Assembly (NCBI GenBank): GCA_025936115.1
Contig: JAICTZ010000007.1
Location: 124,001 to 188,000, forward strand
Origin: Polyangiaceae bacterium
GTDB lineage: Bacteria; Myxococcota_A; Polyangia; Polyangiales; Polyangiaceae
DNA: 64,000 bases
Reading direction: 5' to 3'
Both the position numbers and the translations under genes were made by a program. Below, one piece after another: positions 48,408 to 58,873 of this stretch. Within the stretch, counting starts at the first letter, position 1. The number at the start of each line of letters is the position of its first letter. The notes beneath the pieces are model-generated. The model was not told the origin of the DNA. It saw only the letters and a list, made by a program, of their open reading frames with translations, and ran no database searches.

Positions 48408-48582
48408 GAGTGAGCCGGAAACGGCGCACGAAGCACCGTTCATAGGGCTTTCAGACGCCCGTTGCGTGCCCCTCCCATGGCGCGCGCAGCCGCAGGCGAG
48501 CACGACATCGGGGAGGGGCGGCAACACGCGCAGGCGGCGAAGCCGCCGAGCATGTTGCGGGGTGGGCAGCCACGACGACGAG
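48408..48582. repeat. long structured repeat, copy 2 (near-identical to 45888-46062)
   Basis: This copy lies exactly 2520 bases after copy 1 and in the same orientation. All stem positions of copy 1 are kept. One of the two differences changes the closing U-G of the small hairpin to C-G (GGCGGC-GAA-GCCGCC), which keeps the pair. The 53 bases before 48461 are only partly similar to copy 1. Confidence 0.85.
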
Positions 48583-48784
48583 CTCGGACGGAGTGCTACC
48601 GGCCTCGACGCGCTCTGCAGCGGCCGTTCGTGACGGCGGGCCCCGAGGACCGTTCGTGCGTGCGTGCGAAGAGCGTTCGAGCAGCGGCCCGAGCGTCGTT
48701 CGCTCGCCAAGCGCCGCACGGTCCTGCGCTGGGACGAGGACGACATCGAGGTGCCACGGCGCCTCGGCGAGCTTTCGCCGCGGG
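48583..48784. other. gap without a recognised gene; possible frame remnant
   Basis: A plus-strand frame ending at the TGA 48796-48798 reads KRRTVLRWDEDDIEVPRRLG and could be the C-terminal end of a lost gene, but it has no start or family. Otherwise nothing is seen before the glmS stop. Confidence 0.25.
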
Positions 48785-50614
48785 TTACTCGACGGTGACG
48801 ACCTTCGCGAGGTTTCGCGGTTGGTCGACGTCGGTGCCTTTGAGGTCGGCGAAGTAGTAGGCGAGGAGCTGGAGCGGGATGACGGAGAGGAGGGGCTGGA
48901 CGAGCTCGGGCGCGTCGGGGATGCGCAGGACTTGTTCGGCGAGCGTGGAGGCGACTTGGTCGCTTTCGCTGACGACGGCGATGACGCGGCCGTCGCGCGC
49001 GCGCACTTCTTGGACGTTCGCGAGCGTCTTTTCGTAGTGGCGGTCGTGCGGCATGACGACGACGACGGGCATTTCGTCGTCGATGAGCGCGATGGGGCCG
49101 TGTTTCATTTCGCCAGCGGCGTAGCCTTCGGCGTGGGCGTAGCTGATTTCCTTGAGTTTGAGCGCGCCCTCGAGGGCGATGGGGTAGCCGAGTCCGCGGC
49201 CCAAAAAGAGCATGTGACGCGCGTTGTGCCAGCGTCGCGCGACTTCGTACGCTTCGTCGCTGCGCTCGAGCGAGCGGCGCATGAGCGAGGGGACGGCCAT
49301 GAGCGCCTCGAGCGCGGACGCCGTGCTCGAGGCGTCGAGCACGCCACGCCGGCGGCCGAGGTGGATCGCGAGCAGGAGCAACGCCACGAGCTGCGTGGTG
49401 AAGCACTTGGTCGAGGCGACGCCGATTTCGGGGCCGGCGTGCGTGTAGAGCGCGCCGTTCGACGCGCGCGGGATCATGCTGTCTACGACGTTGGCGATCG
49501 CGAGCACGTAGGCGCCCGCTTCGCGCGCCGTGCGTACAGCGGCGAGCGTGTCGACCGTTTCGCCCGACTGACTCACGGCGACGACGAGGTCGCGCGGCGT
49601 GAACACGGGCGAGCGCAGGCGCACTTCACTCGCGATTTCCGTCTGGGCGGGCAGGCGCGCGAGCTGCTCGATCCAATAACGGCCCGCGATGGTCGCGTGG
49701 TAGCTCGTGCCGCAGGCGAGGAAATAGACGCGGTCGATGTTGTCGATGAACGCGGGGTCCAGCCCGAGCTCGGCGCCCTCGATCTCGCCCGCGGCGACGC
49801 GGATACGGCCGCGCAGGGTGTCTTCGACGGCGCGCGGCTGCTCGAAGATCTCCTTGAGCATGAAGTGCTTGAAGCCGCTCTTTTCGGCCTGGGTCGGGCT
49901 CCAGTCGATGCGGCGCGGCGCGCGACTGACGAGCTGACCCTCGAGCGTTTCGACGCGCGCGCCGCCCGTCGTGAGCTCGGCAAGCTCGCCGTCCTCGAGG
50001 AACAGCATCTGACGCGTGTGCCCGAGCAGCGCCGGAATGTCGCTGCCGCACAGGGTCTCGCCCTCCCCGAGTCCGATCACGAGCGGCGAAGCGTTCTTCG
50101 CCACGACGATGCGATCGGGCTGACGCCCCGCGAGCACGGCGATGCCGTACGTCCCCTGCAAGAAGCCGAGCGTCGCCTTCACGGCTTCGAACAACGACGC
50201 GCCGCGCTCGAGCGCGCGATGCACGAGATGCGCGAGGATTTCGCTGTCCGTGTCGCTCTTGAAGACGACACCCTCCGCTTCGAGGCGGCGGCGGAGCGCG
50301 ACGTGATTTTCGATGATGCCGTTGTGCACGACCGCTACGTCGCCGGAGACGAGCGGGTGCGCGTTCGGCTCGCTCGGCCGGCCGTGCGTCGCCCAGCGCG
50401 TGTGTCCGATGCCGACCGTGCCGAGCAGACTCCGGCCCTCGAGCGCGCGCGACAAGTTGTCGAGCTTGCCGACGCTGCGGACGACCTCGAGCCCGTTGGT
50501 CGCTTGAATCGCGAGACCTGCCGAGTCGTACCCGCGATACTCGAGCCGGCGCAGGCCCTCGAGCAGGATGGGGGCCGCCACGCGAGGACCGACGTAACCG
50601 ACGATGCCGCACAT
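48785..50614 (-). CDS. glmS: glutamine--fructose-6-phosphate aminotransferase (isomerizing)
   Basis: The product is 609 residues, the normal length. It makes glucosamine-6-phosphate from fructose-6-phosphate and glutamine, the first step of amino-sugar and peptidoglycan precursor synthesis. The N-terminal Ntn glutaminase has the catalytic Cys after the initiator (MCGIVGYVG), with GHTRWATHG and VVHNGIIENH. Two SIS isomerase domains follow, with CGTSYHATIAG and SQSGETVDTLAAV, and the C-terminal PRNLAKVVTVE is intact. The gene is single. No glmS ribozyme-type structure is evident upstream; the upstream DNA instead carries a CCGCCAAGACGCC repeat cluster. Confidence 0.98.
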   Translation of the reverse strand: MCGIVGYVGPRVAAPILLEGLRRLEYRGYDSAGLAIQATNGLEVVRSVGKLDNLSRALEGRSLLGTVGIGHTRWATHGRPSEPNAHPLVSGDVAVVHNGIIENHVALRRRLEAEGVVFKSDTDSEILAHLVHRALERGASLFEAVKATLGFLQGTYGIAVLAGRQPDRIVVAKNASPLVIGLGEGETLCGSDIPALLGHTRQMLFLEDGELAELTTGGARVETLEGQLVSRAPRRIDWSPTQAEKSGFKHFMLKEIFEQPRAVEDTLRGRIRVAAGEIEGAELGLDPAFIDNIDRVYFLACGTSYHATIAGRYWIEQLARLPAQTEIASEVRLRSPVFTPRDLVVAVSQSGETVDTLAAVRTAREAGAYVLAIANVVDSMIPRASNGALYTHAGPEIGVASTKCFTTQLVALLLLAIHLGRRRGVLDASSTASALEALMAVPSLMRRSLERSDEAYEVARRWHNARHMLFLGRGLGYPIALEGALKLKEISYAHAEGYAAGEMKHGPIALIDDEMPVVVVMPHDRHYEKTLANVQEVRARDGRVIAVVSESDQVASTLAEQVLRIPDAPELVQPLLSVIPLQLLAYYFADLKGTDVDQPRNLAKVVTVE

Positions 50615-50678
50615 CTTGGGCGCCCTAGGTTCCCACGAATTCTGGCAGCCTTGTCAATTTTCGGATGTGGAGGGAGCT

Positions 50679-50825
50679 CACCGCCAAGACGCCAAGAGGG
50701 AACTCACCGCCAAGACGCCAAGAGCGCAGAGGATTGGGATCAACCAGGGAAAGCCCTATTCGGGTGAGTAACGATTTTACTCTCCGTCCTTGGCGTCCTT
50801 TGCGTCCTTTGCGTCTTGGCGGTTC
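50679..50825. repeat. CCGCCAAGACGCC repeat cluster forming a long hairpin (copy 2)
   Basis: Two direct copies of CTCACCGCCAAGACGCCAAGA start at about 50677 and 50703, and an inverted, partly tandem stretch at about 50788-50825 reads TTGGCGTCC-TTTGCGTCC-TTTGCGTCTTGGCGG. Arms can pair over about 14-16 bp with a loop of about 65 bases. It belongs to the same family as 3523-3678. It lies between glmS (upstream side) and the end of glycogen synthase. Confidence 0.8.
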
Positions 50826-50861
50826 AATCTTTCCGACAGGCGCCGCTACCGTCTCGGCGGT

Positions 50862-52076
50862 TCAAGTTCTTTCGACGAGCGAACGGTAGAGCGCAATCGT
50901 GCGGTCGGCGATCGCGCCCCATGAGAATTGCTCGACGACGCGGGCGCGACCCGCTGCGCCGAAGCGTCGCGCTCGCTCGGGATCAGCCGCCAAGCGCGAA
51001 ATACTTGCAGCGAGCGCCCGCGCAAACGCGTCCGGGTCGCGCGGCTCGTTCTTGGCCGTACCGTCACCCTCGAACTCGACGAGGTGTCCGGTCACGTCTT
51101 CGACGATGATTTCCGGGATACCGCCCACGGCCGACGCGATGACGGGCAGGCCGCACGCCATGGCCTCGAGGTTCACGATACCGAACGGCTCGTAGACGGA
51201 AGGGCACACGAACGCGCGCGCGTGACTCAAAATCTGGACGATGTCGGGCCGGCTCAGCATGCCCTCGATCACCTTGATCCCGCCGCGTTCGCGCTCGAGC
51301 TCGCTCGCGAGGGCTTGGAATTCACTGGCCATTTCGGGAGTGTCCGCCTCCCCGGCGCAGAGCACGAACGTGACGGCAGGATCGACGTACCGCGCGGCGC
51401 GCAAAAGATGCACGATGCCCTTCTGACGCGTGACTCGGCCCACGAACACGACATACGGCCGCGCCGGATCGATGCCGTGGCGCGCGAGCACGTCGGTACC
51501 GGTGTCCGGCCGGTACTCACTGGGCTCGATACCGTTGTAAATCACGTGCACGCGCTCGGGCGGGACCGTGGGATAGGCGCGCAAAATGTCGGTCTTCATC
51601 GCGCTCGAGACGGCGATGACGGCGTCGGCCGCTTCGATGGCCGTCCGCTCGCAAAAGCTCGAAATCGCGTAACCCCCGCCGAGCTGCTCGACCTTCCAGG
51701 GACGGAGCGGCTCGAGGCTGTGGGAGGTCATCACGTGCGGAATGCCGTACGCGAGCTTGGCGAGATGACCTGCCATGTTGGCGTACCAGGTATGCGTGTG
51801 CACGAGCGAAGCGCCGCGCACGCCGCGCGCCGCCACGAGATCGACCGAGAGCGTACGCAGGGCGGCGAGATCCGGCTCGGACCCCGCGAGCGCGTCCCAG
51901 GGCTCGTAGCTGCCCGCGACCTCGGGCGCGGAGCGCGGCTTGCCGAAGCAGTGCACGCGCACGTCGATGTGCTTGCTGAGCGCGCGCACGAGGTATTCGA
52001 CGTGCACGCCCGCGCCGCCGTAGATGTCGGGCGGGTACTCGCGGGTGACGATGGCGGCGGAGAGCGGGGCGGGCAT
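50862..52076 (-). CDS. glgA: glycogen synthase, GT4 type (GlgA of the actinobacterial/Corynebacterium-like group)
   Basis: The product is 404 residues. The N-terminus (AAIVTREYPPDIYGGAGVHV) and length match the shorter GT4-type glycogen synthase, also called GlgM in some species, instead of the about 480-residue GT5 type. The C-terminal donor site has VFVGRVTRQKGIVHLLRAA and VCPSVYEPFGIVNLEAMACGLPVIA with E-x7-E. It elongates alpha-1,4-glucan, or makes maltose-1-phosphate in the GlgM variant, from ADP-glucose. It follows glgC by 17 bases on the same strand, so ADP-glucose synthesis and use are one operon. Confidence 0.93.
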   Translation of the reverse strand: MPAPLSAAIVTREYPPDIYGGAGVHVEYLVRALSKHIDVRVHCFGKPRSAPEVAGSYEPWDALAGSEPDLAALRTLSVDLVAARGVRGASLVHTHTWYANMAGHLAKLAYGIPHVMTSHSLEPLRPWKVEQLGGGYAISSFCERTAIEAADAVIAVSSAMKTDILRAYPTVPPERVHVIYNGIEPSEYRPDTGTDVLARHGIDPARPYVVFVGRVTRQKGIVHLLRAARYVDPAVTFVLCAGEADTPEMASEFQALASELERERGGIKVIEGMLSRPDIVQILSHARAFVCPSVYEPFGIVNLEAMACGLPVIASAVGGIPEIIVEDVTGHLVEFEGDGTAKNEPRDPDAFARALAASISRLAADPERARRFGAAGRARVVEQFSWGAIADRTIALYRSLVERT

Positions 52077-52093
52077 CGGGAGAGCTTAGCGGC

Positions 52094-53332
52094 TCACTGA
52101 GGAATTACGTCGTCTTTACCGATGACGACGATGCCGTTGTCGCTGAAGGTGAAGCCGCGGGCGCGGTCCTCGGCGGCGCTCACGCCGATGCGGCAGCCGG
52201 GCGGCACGATCACGCCCTTGTCGATGATGGCGCGACGGACCACCGCGTCACGCCCGACCTGGACTCCGTTGAGCAGCACGGAGTCTTCGACCACGGAGCG
52301 CTCGTGCGCGACGACGCCCGGCGAGAGCACCGAGCGGCGCACCGCTCCGCCCGAGACGATGACACCGGCGCTGATCACGGAGTCGAGCGCGACGCCGCGC
52401 CGCTCCGCGTCGTCGAACACGAACTTGGCGGGCGGCAGCGAGTGGAGGCCCGTGAACGTCGGCCACTCGGGATTGTAGAGGTTGAACACGGGATGGACGC
52501 TGATGAGGTCCATGTTCGCTTCCCAGTAGCTGTCGAGCGTGCCCACGTCGCGCCAGTAGCCGCAGTCGCGATCGGTCGCGCCTGGGACGCGGTTCTTCGC
52601 GAAATCGTAGACGGCGGCCATGCCGGCTTCGACGAGCATGGTGATGATGTTGCCGCCCATGTCGTGGGCGCTCTCTTTGTTCTCGGCGTCGGCGCGCACG
52701 GCGTCTACGAGCACGCGTGTCGTGAACACGTAGTTGCCCATCGACGCGAACACCTTCTCGGGATCGTCGGGCAGGCCTTCGACGTCCTGCGGCTTCTCCT
52801 GAAAGCGCTGGATCCTGCCGTTCGTACCGGGCACGAGCACGCCGAAGCGCGACGCTTCCGAGCGTGGGACGCGCAGGCCCGCGACGGTCACGCCCGCGCC
52901 GGACTCGATGTGCGCCTCGAGCATCTGCTGCGGGTCCATGCGGTAGATGTGGTCGGCGCCGAACACGCAAATGTACTCGGGCTGCTCGTCGCGGATGAGG
53001 TTCAGGTTTTGGTGGATCGCGTCAGCGGAGCCTTCGAACCAACGCCGGCCGAGCCGCATCTGCGCAGGCACCGTCATCACGTAGTTGTTGAGCAGGTGCG
53101 ACATGCGCCACGTCTGGGCGATGTGACGGTCGAGACTGTGGCTCTTGTACTGCGTGAGCACCGCGATGCGCAGGAAGCGGCCGTTCACCAGGTTCGAGAG
53201 CGCAAAATCGATGATGCGATACACGCCGCCGAACGGCACGGCGGGCTTGCAACGATCGCGCGTGAGCGGGAACAGCCGCTTGCCTTCGCCACCCGCGAGG
53301 ACCATGCCGAGAACGTGAGGGCGCTTCGCCAT
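52094..53332 (-). CDS. glgC: glucose-1-phosphate adenylyltransferase (ADP-glucose pyrophosphorylase)
   Basis: The product is 412 residues, the usual size. It makes ADP-glucose from ATP and glucose-1-phosphate, the committed step of glycogen synthesis. The N-terminal nucleotidyltransferase signature [39 protein letters not shown] and [17 protein letters not shown] are visible. A left-handed beta-helix of hexapeptide repeats follows from about residue 300 ([20 protein letters not shown]). It is the first gene of the glgC-glgA pair. The 250-base region upstream (53333-53583) holds no gene I can see. Confidence 0.97.
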   Translation of the reverse strand: MAKRPHVLGMVLAGGEGKRLFPLTRDRCKPAVPFGGVYRIIDFALSNLVNGRFLRIAVLTQYKSHSLDRHIAQTWRMSHLLNNYVMTVPAQMRLGRRWFEGSADAIHQNLNLIRDEQPEYICVFGADHIYRMDPQQMLEAHIESGAGVTVAGLRVPRSEASRFGVLVPGTNGRIQRFQEKPQDVEGLPDDPEKVFASMGNYVFTTRVLVDAVRADAENKESAHDMGGNIITMLVEAGMAAVYDFAKNRVPGATDRDCGYWRDVGTLDSYWEANMDLISVHPVFNLYNPEWPTFTGLHSLPPAKFVFDDAERRGVALDSVISAGVIVSGGAVRRSVLSPGVVAHERSVVEDSVLLNGVQVGRDAVVRRAIIDKGVIVPPGCRIGVSAAEDRARGFTFSDNGIVVIGKDDVIPQ

Positions 53333-53550
53333 TTTCCGCCATGCTGCCCGAGCGCACGGCCGAATTGAAGGGGGGTCGCGCGTTCACAGCGGGGCTAGAA
53401 GTCGCGGGCCGCTTTCCGCCGAAGCGGAAACGCCTCGACTGCGCCGGCGATTCGCCCCGGTGCCGCCGGGGAGACGCGCCATCCCGAATATAGCTGACCG
53501 GGTAGCTCCGTGAGGCGGGGCCGCGTGACGGCGTACCTCGTCGCGAAACG

Positions 53551-53571
53551 CGGGCGAACCGCCGTCGCCCG
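53551..53571 (-). terminator. stem-loop downstream of the atp operon
   Basis: CGGGCGA (53551-53557) pairs with TCGCCCG (53565-53571) around a 7-base loop, 13 bases beyond the atpG stop. It is a possible end for the atp transcript; there is no T-run. Confidence 0.4.
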
Positions 53572-53583
53572 CGCCGAACGGCG

Positions 53584-54483
53584 TTACTCGCGCAGGGCTT
53601 CCGCGCCGCCGATGATCTCCATCAGCTCGGTGGTGATCGCGGCTTGGCGAGCGCGGTTGTACTCGAGCGTGAGCTTGCTGATCATCTCGGACGCGTTCTT
53701 CGTCGCCGAGTCCATCGCCGTCATGCGCGCGCCGAGCTCGGACGCCATCGACTCGAGCAGCGCTCGCGCGATGGTCGCCTCGATGTACATCGGCACGAGT
53801 CGCGCCATGAGCTGCCCCTGGTCTTGCAGGAACAGGAACTCGCGGTGCTTCTCCCAGTCGGCCGCCTCGGGCGCCGGTTGCCGCTCGGGCACGGCGAGCG
53901 GCAAGAGCGGCTCGCTCACGACCTTCTGACTCATCGCGCTCTTGAACTCGTTGTAAACCAGGTAAATCGAGTCGACCTGCGAGCTCAGAAACGGCGCGAG
54001 GATCGTGCGCGCGACCTTGCGCGACATCTCGATGTCGAGCTGCTCCCACACGCCCGTGAAGGCGTGAAAAATCGGCGCCTTCCTGCGCGTGAAGTAGTCA
54101 CGACCTTTGCGGCCGATCGTCGCGAGCTGCACCTCGACGCCCGCCTGCTGCTTCTCGTGCCAGAGGCGTTCGGCGGCGCGCGCGATGTTCGTGTTGAACG
54201 CGCCGGCCTGCCCGCGATCGCTCGTGATGACGAGAATCAACGTGCGCTTCTCTTCGCGCCGCGTGAGCAGCGGGTGATCGAACGCCGCGGTCTCGCTTTC
54301 GGCCACGGCCGCCGTCACGTCGGCGAGCATGGCCGACGTGCGGACGGCGTAGGGCCGGAGGGCCAAGATGCGCTGCTGAGCGCGCGCCAGGCGTGCACCC
54401 GCCACCATCTTCATGGCACGCGTGATCTTCTGCGTGCCCTTGACGCTGCTGATGCGTTTGCGGATCGCCTTGAGACTCGCCAT
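53584..54483 (-). CDS. atpG: ATP synthase F1, gamma subunit
   Basis: The product is 299 residues. It starts MASLKAIRKRISSVKGTQKI and KITRAMKMVA, the classical gamma N-terminal coiled coil, and ends with ASEMISKLTLEYNRARQAAI and the conserved TTELMEIIGGAEAL helix. Gamma is the rotating central stalk that couples proton flow to ATP synthesis. It is the last gene of a partial operon in the order b', b, delta, alpha, gamma; beta, epsilon, a and c are not in the window. Confidence 0.97.
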   Translation of the reverse strand: MASLKAIRKRISSVKGTQKITRAMKMVAGARLARAQQRILALRPYAVRTSAMLADVTAAVAESETAAFDHPLLTRREEKRTLILVITSDRGQAGAFNTNIARAAERLWHEKQQAGVEVQLATIGRKGRDYFTRRKAPIFHAFTGVWEQLDIEMSRKVARTILAPFLSSQVDSIYLVYNEFKSAMSQKVVSEPLLPLAVPERQPAPEAADWEKHREFLFLQDQGQLMARLVPMYIEATIARALLESMASELGARMTAMDSATKNASEMISKLTLEYNRARQAAITTELMEIIGGAEALRE

Positions 54484-54519
54484 GAACTTGTTCCAGCGCT
54501 CCGGCTTCGGGCCTCGCGC

Positions 54520-56286
<1,767 letters not shown>

Positions 56287-56307
56287 GGGACTGTCTTTCT
56301 TTGATGA

Positions 56308-56853
56308 TCAGGAGGCGTGGAGCCCGCGCTCGAGCTGCTCGAGCCGGCCCCGGAGACTGCCGTCGATGGTGTTGTCGCCGATGCGGGTGACCACACCGGC
56401 GATGAGGCTCGGATCCTCGCGACGGTCGAGCACGACTTTGCGTCCGACGAGCGTCGCGAGCTGGTCGCTCAAGCGCTGGTAGAACGATTCGGGCAGCGGC
56501 TGCGCGCTCGTGACCGTCGCGCGCACGACGCTTTGTTGTTCGTCGGAGAGGCTCTGCAGACGCTTGGAAATGTCGGGCAGCGCGGCGAGACGCCGGCGCG
56601 ACGCGAGGTAGCGCACGGTGTTCAGCGCCGACGGCCCGAGCCCGAGCCGGCCTGCGATGTCGCTCAAGATCTTGTCGCGTTGCGCGACGACGACCGTCGG
56701 ATTTTCGAGCACGCTCCGCAGATCGAGGCTCTCGGCATAAGCGTTCGCGAACAGGCGCACCTGCTCGGCGAGCGCGGCGAGCGTCCCCGTTTCGACGCCG
56801 ATCGCGAAAATCGCGCGGGCGTAGCGTTCGGCAATGGTGGCTTGGCCGGCCAT
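56308..56853 (-). CDS. atpH: ATP synthase F1, delta subunit
   Basis: The product is 181 residues. The OSCP/delta plan is visible: N-terminal helices ATIAERYARAIFAIGVETGT, a middle stretch, and the C-terminal VVLDRREDPSLIAGVVTRIGDNTIDGSLRGRLEQL, which is the family signature. It joins the peripheral stalk (b, b') to F1. It starts 3 bases after the atpF stop. Confidence 0.95.
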   Translation of the reverse strand: MAGQATIAERYARAIFAIGVETGTLAALAEQVRLFANAYAESLDLRSVLENPTVVVAQRDKILSDIAGRLGLGPSALNTVRYLASRRRLAALPDISKRLQSLSDEQQSVVRATVTSAQPLPESFYQRLSDQLATLVGRKVVLDRREDPSLIAGVVTRIGDNTIDGSLRGRLEQLERGLHAS

Positions 56854-56856
56854 GCT

Positions 56857-57594
56857 TCACGCCCTCCCGCGCAGGGACGTGCCTGCCTTGGCGAGACCCG
56901 CGAGGTACTCCTCGGACAGGCGCTGGTGGTCGTCGGGGCGCAGGCGCTCGGCGAGCGTCTCCGCGGCGGATTTCATCGCGGCGGCGATGAGCTCACCGCT
57001 GAGCGCTTCGCGCGCGGCCGCGAGCTCTTGGGCGACGAGCGCCTCGGCGTCCTGCTGCATGCGCTCGTGCCGTAGACGTGCTTCGGCGAGGATGCGCGAG
57101 CGCTCGGCCTCGGCGTCTTCACGCATCTCGCGCCGCACGCGTTCGACCTCTTGGTCGATCGTCGCGAGTTTCTTTTCGTACTCGGCGAGCCGGCGTTCGG
57201 CGTCTTGCTTCATGCGTGCGGCTTCTTCGATGCCGCGCATGATGCTCGTCTTGCGATTTTTGAGCGCCTCCCGCAGGGGCTTCGCCGAAACGCGGATCAA
57301 AAATCCGTAGAGCAGCGCAGCGTCGAGGAACCACGCCGCGAACGGCGCGGGCATGCCCTTCGGCCGGAACATGATGCTCGGCTCGACGCCTTCGCGCTCA
57401 CCGAGCCAACCGTAGATCCAGTTGATGTCGTCGAAGGAGGGAGCTTCGTGCTCGGCGTGTGCGGCGCCGTGCACGCTCGCCTGGTGCGCCGTCGCGTGCT
57501 CGGCCTCGGCGGCTTCCGTCTCGGCCCAGGCGACCGCCGGGACGGCGGCAAGCAAAGTGACGCAGCAAAGACTCGCCAAGAAGCGACGCATCAA
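56857..57594 (-). CDS. atpF: ATP synthase Fo, b subunit with N-terminal signal-like extension
   Basis: The product is 245 residues, longer than the usual 156-170. The C-terminal 150 residues have the b-subunit coiled coil (REALKNRKTSIMRGIEEAARMKQDAERRL). The normal membrane helix is WFLDAALLYGFLIRV near residue 90. Before it lies a clear signal-peptide-like segment (RRFLASLCCVTLLAAVPAVAWA, residues 3-24) and then a His/Ala/Glu-rich stretch. Whether it is cleaved is unknown. The gene overlaps the start of b' by four bases (ATGA) and the delta gene follows directly. Confidence 0.93.
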   Translation of the reverse strand: MMRRFLASLCCVTLLAAVPAVAWAETEAAEAEHATAHQASVHGAAHAEHEAPSFDDINWIYGWLGEREGVEPSIMFRPKGMPAPFAAWFLDAALLYGFLIRVSAKPLREALKNRKTSIMRGIEEAARMKQDAERRLAEYEKKLATIDQEVERVRREMREDAEAERSRILAEARLRHERMQQDAEALVAQELAAAREALSGELIAAAMKSAAETLAERLRPDDHQRLSEEYLAGLAKAGTSLRGRA

Positions 57595-58076
57595 TTGGCC
57601 TCCCGGCCGAGCACTCGAGTGACGATGTCTTGCGAGAGTCGCTGCGATTCCCGTCCGAGGTCGAAACGAATGCGCGAAATCTCGGCGGCGATCTGCTTGC
57701 GGCCGTCCTCGACGACGCGGCTCGTCGTCGCGCGCGCCTCGCGCAAAATCTCGGCTTCCACCTTGGCCGTTTCGGCGCGGATGCGATCGCGCTCCTCGGC
57801 CGCGACGCGGTTCACGCGCTCGAGCTCGCGCTGGTAGCGCTGGTAGATCTCACCGGCGCGCTCGTCGAGCTCACGGGCCTGGGCTTTGGCGCCGACCGTC
57901 CGTTCTTCCCGCAGCGCGAAGACGCGCAGCACGGGCCGGAACAAGAGCGGCTCGAGCAGGAACATGAGCAGCACGAAAATGAGGATCTGGAAGACGAGCG
58001 TGTTGTCGAAATCCAGGCTCACTCCGCCTGCAAGGGCGAGGAGGGGCGGGGGTAGTTCTAGAGGCGCAACGCTCAT
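57591..58076 (-). CDS. atpF': ATP synthase Fo, b' subunit
   Basis: The product is 161 residues from the ATG at 58076, chosen over longer frames reaching 58418, because MSVAPLELPPPLLALAGGV leads into one transmembrane helix (ILIFVLLMFLLEPLLFRPVL). The remainder is a charged coiled coil (ELDERAGEIYQRYQRELERV, RDRIRAETAKVEAEIL). Two unlike b subunits make a b-b' heterodimer, as in cyanobacteria and some proteobacteria. Its stop overlaps the ATG of atpF. Confidence 0.92.
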   Translation of the reverse strand: MSVAPLELPPPLLALAGGVSLDFDNTLVFQILIFVLLMFLLEPLLFRPVLRVFALREERTVGAKAQARELDERAGEIYQRYQRELERVNRVAAEERDRIRAETAKVEAEILREARATTSRVVEDGRKQIAAEISRIRFDLGRESQRLSQDIVTRVLGREAN

Positions 58077-58128
58077 GCGGTGACCGTTTGCGGCGCGGCT
58101 CGTACCATCTCGAGCGCGGCCTGTCCAT

Positions 58129-58620
58129 TCATGTCCAGCCAAAGCGCGAGCCGGCGATTTCCACCGGTGAATCGTCGCCGAGCGCCGCGAGGACGGCACG
58201 GTAAGGCGTACCGTCGCACGGATCTGCCGCCTCGGGGGCGACGTCGAGCAGCGGGCGCAGAGCAAAGGCACGCCGCCGGAGCTCGGGGTGCGGGACGCGG
58301 AGCCGCGGAGCCTCGAAAATCCCAGCGTCCGTCCAGAGGATATCGAGATCGATGCTCCGGGGCCCCCACCGCTCTTCTCGGACGCGACCGAGCCGGAGCT
58401 CGATCGCCAGCAGCGCATTCAGCAGGCCGAGCGGGTCCAGGGCGGTTTTCAGCGTCACCGCGGCGTTGAGAAACAGCGGCTGAGGCGGGCCGACCGGCTG
58501 AGTTTCGTAGAGAGCGGAAATTGGACCTACATCGCCGAGGAGGCGCAGCTCCTCGACCGCGCCCCTGAGCAAAGCGCGGCGGTCGCCCAAATTCGAACCG
58601 AGGCCGATGACCGCGTCCAC
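58129..58620 (-). CDS. folK: 2-amino-4-hydroxy-6-hydroxymethyldihydropteridine diphosphokinase
   Basis: The product is 163 residues from a GTG at 58620. It transfers pyrophosphate from ATP to 6-hydroxymethyl-7,8-dihydropterin in folate synthesis. The HPPK signature is complete: GLGSNLGDRRALL at the start, ALYETQPVG, RWGPRSIDLDILW, and PHPELRRRAFALRPL. It lies 52 bases before atpF' on the same strand, and may share a transcript with the atp genes without functional connection. Confidence 0.95.
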   Translation of the reverse strand: MDAVIGLGSNLGDRRALLRGAVEELRLLGDVGPISALYETQPVGPPQPLFLNAAVTLKTALDPLGLLNALLAIELRLGRVREERWGPRSIDLDILWTDAGIFEAPRLRVPHPELRRRAFALRPLLDVAPEAADPCDGTPYRAVLAALGDDSPVEIAGSRFGWT

Positions 58621-58679
58621 GCGCGTAGCGTAGACCGGAGCTCCTGGCTCTGCAGACCGACTCGCGGCAGAGTCTAGTC

Positions 58680-58799
58680 GTGTTCGGCATGACCCAGGGC
58701 GAGCTCGGGCTCGTCGCGTTCATCGTGGCTGCGATCCTTACGGCGCGTTATTGGCCGCGTATGGGCGAGTGGGTCGCCAAGCGGCTCGAACGACACTGA
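58680..58799 (+). CDS. TatA/E-like miniprotein with one transmembrane helix
   Basis: This small ORF encodes 39 residues from GTG 58680 (36 from ATG 58689). The N-terminus MFGMTQGELGLVAFIVAAIL recalls the TatA start MFG(I/L)..PEL, with a short transmembrane helix followed by a Pro and an amphipathic basic helix (WPRMGEWVAKRLERH), which is the TatA hinge and amphipathic plan. It lacks the acidic tail of TatA. Mini TatA-like proteins in myxobacteria are known to me only as hypotheticals. Function in Tat export is inferred from shape alone. It is divergent from folK and its end overlaps the possible start of the next gene. Confidence 0.55.
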   Translation: MFGMTQGELGLVAFIVAAILTARYWPRMGEWVAKRLERH

Positions 58800-58873
58800 A
58801 GACCGCACCCAAGGCGGAATCGAGCCCGGCCGTAGAGAAACGCCGGACGACGGGGTACGCTGGCAGCACCGAG

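Noticed and set aside
45941..48582. The two structured repeats as target-site duplications or ends of a composite transposon around the lipoprotein gene
   Set aside because: No transposase gene or insertion-sequence ends are recognisable, and the repeats are in direct orientation without visible terminal inverted repeats; kept only as a candidate RNA or REP-like element.
48785..50720. glmS ribozyme or riboswitch in the leader of glmS
   Set aside because: The leader is short before the CCGCCAAGACGCC repeats and shows no sequence I can relate to the ribozyme core; the ribozyme is mainly found in Firmicutes.
48593..50767. A plus-strand frame of 724 codons opposite glmS
   Set aside because: Antisense to an intact glmS gene; no family and shadow-type composition.
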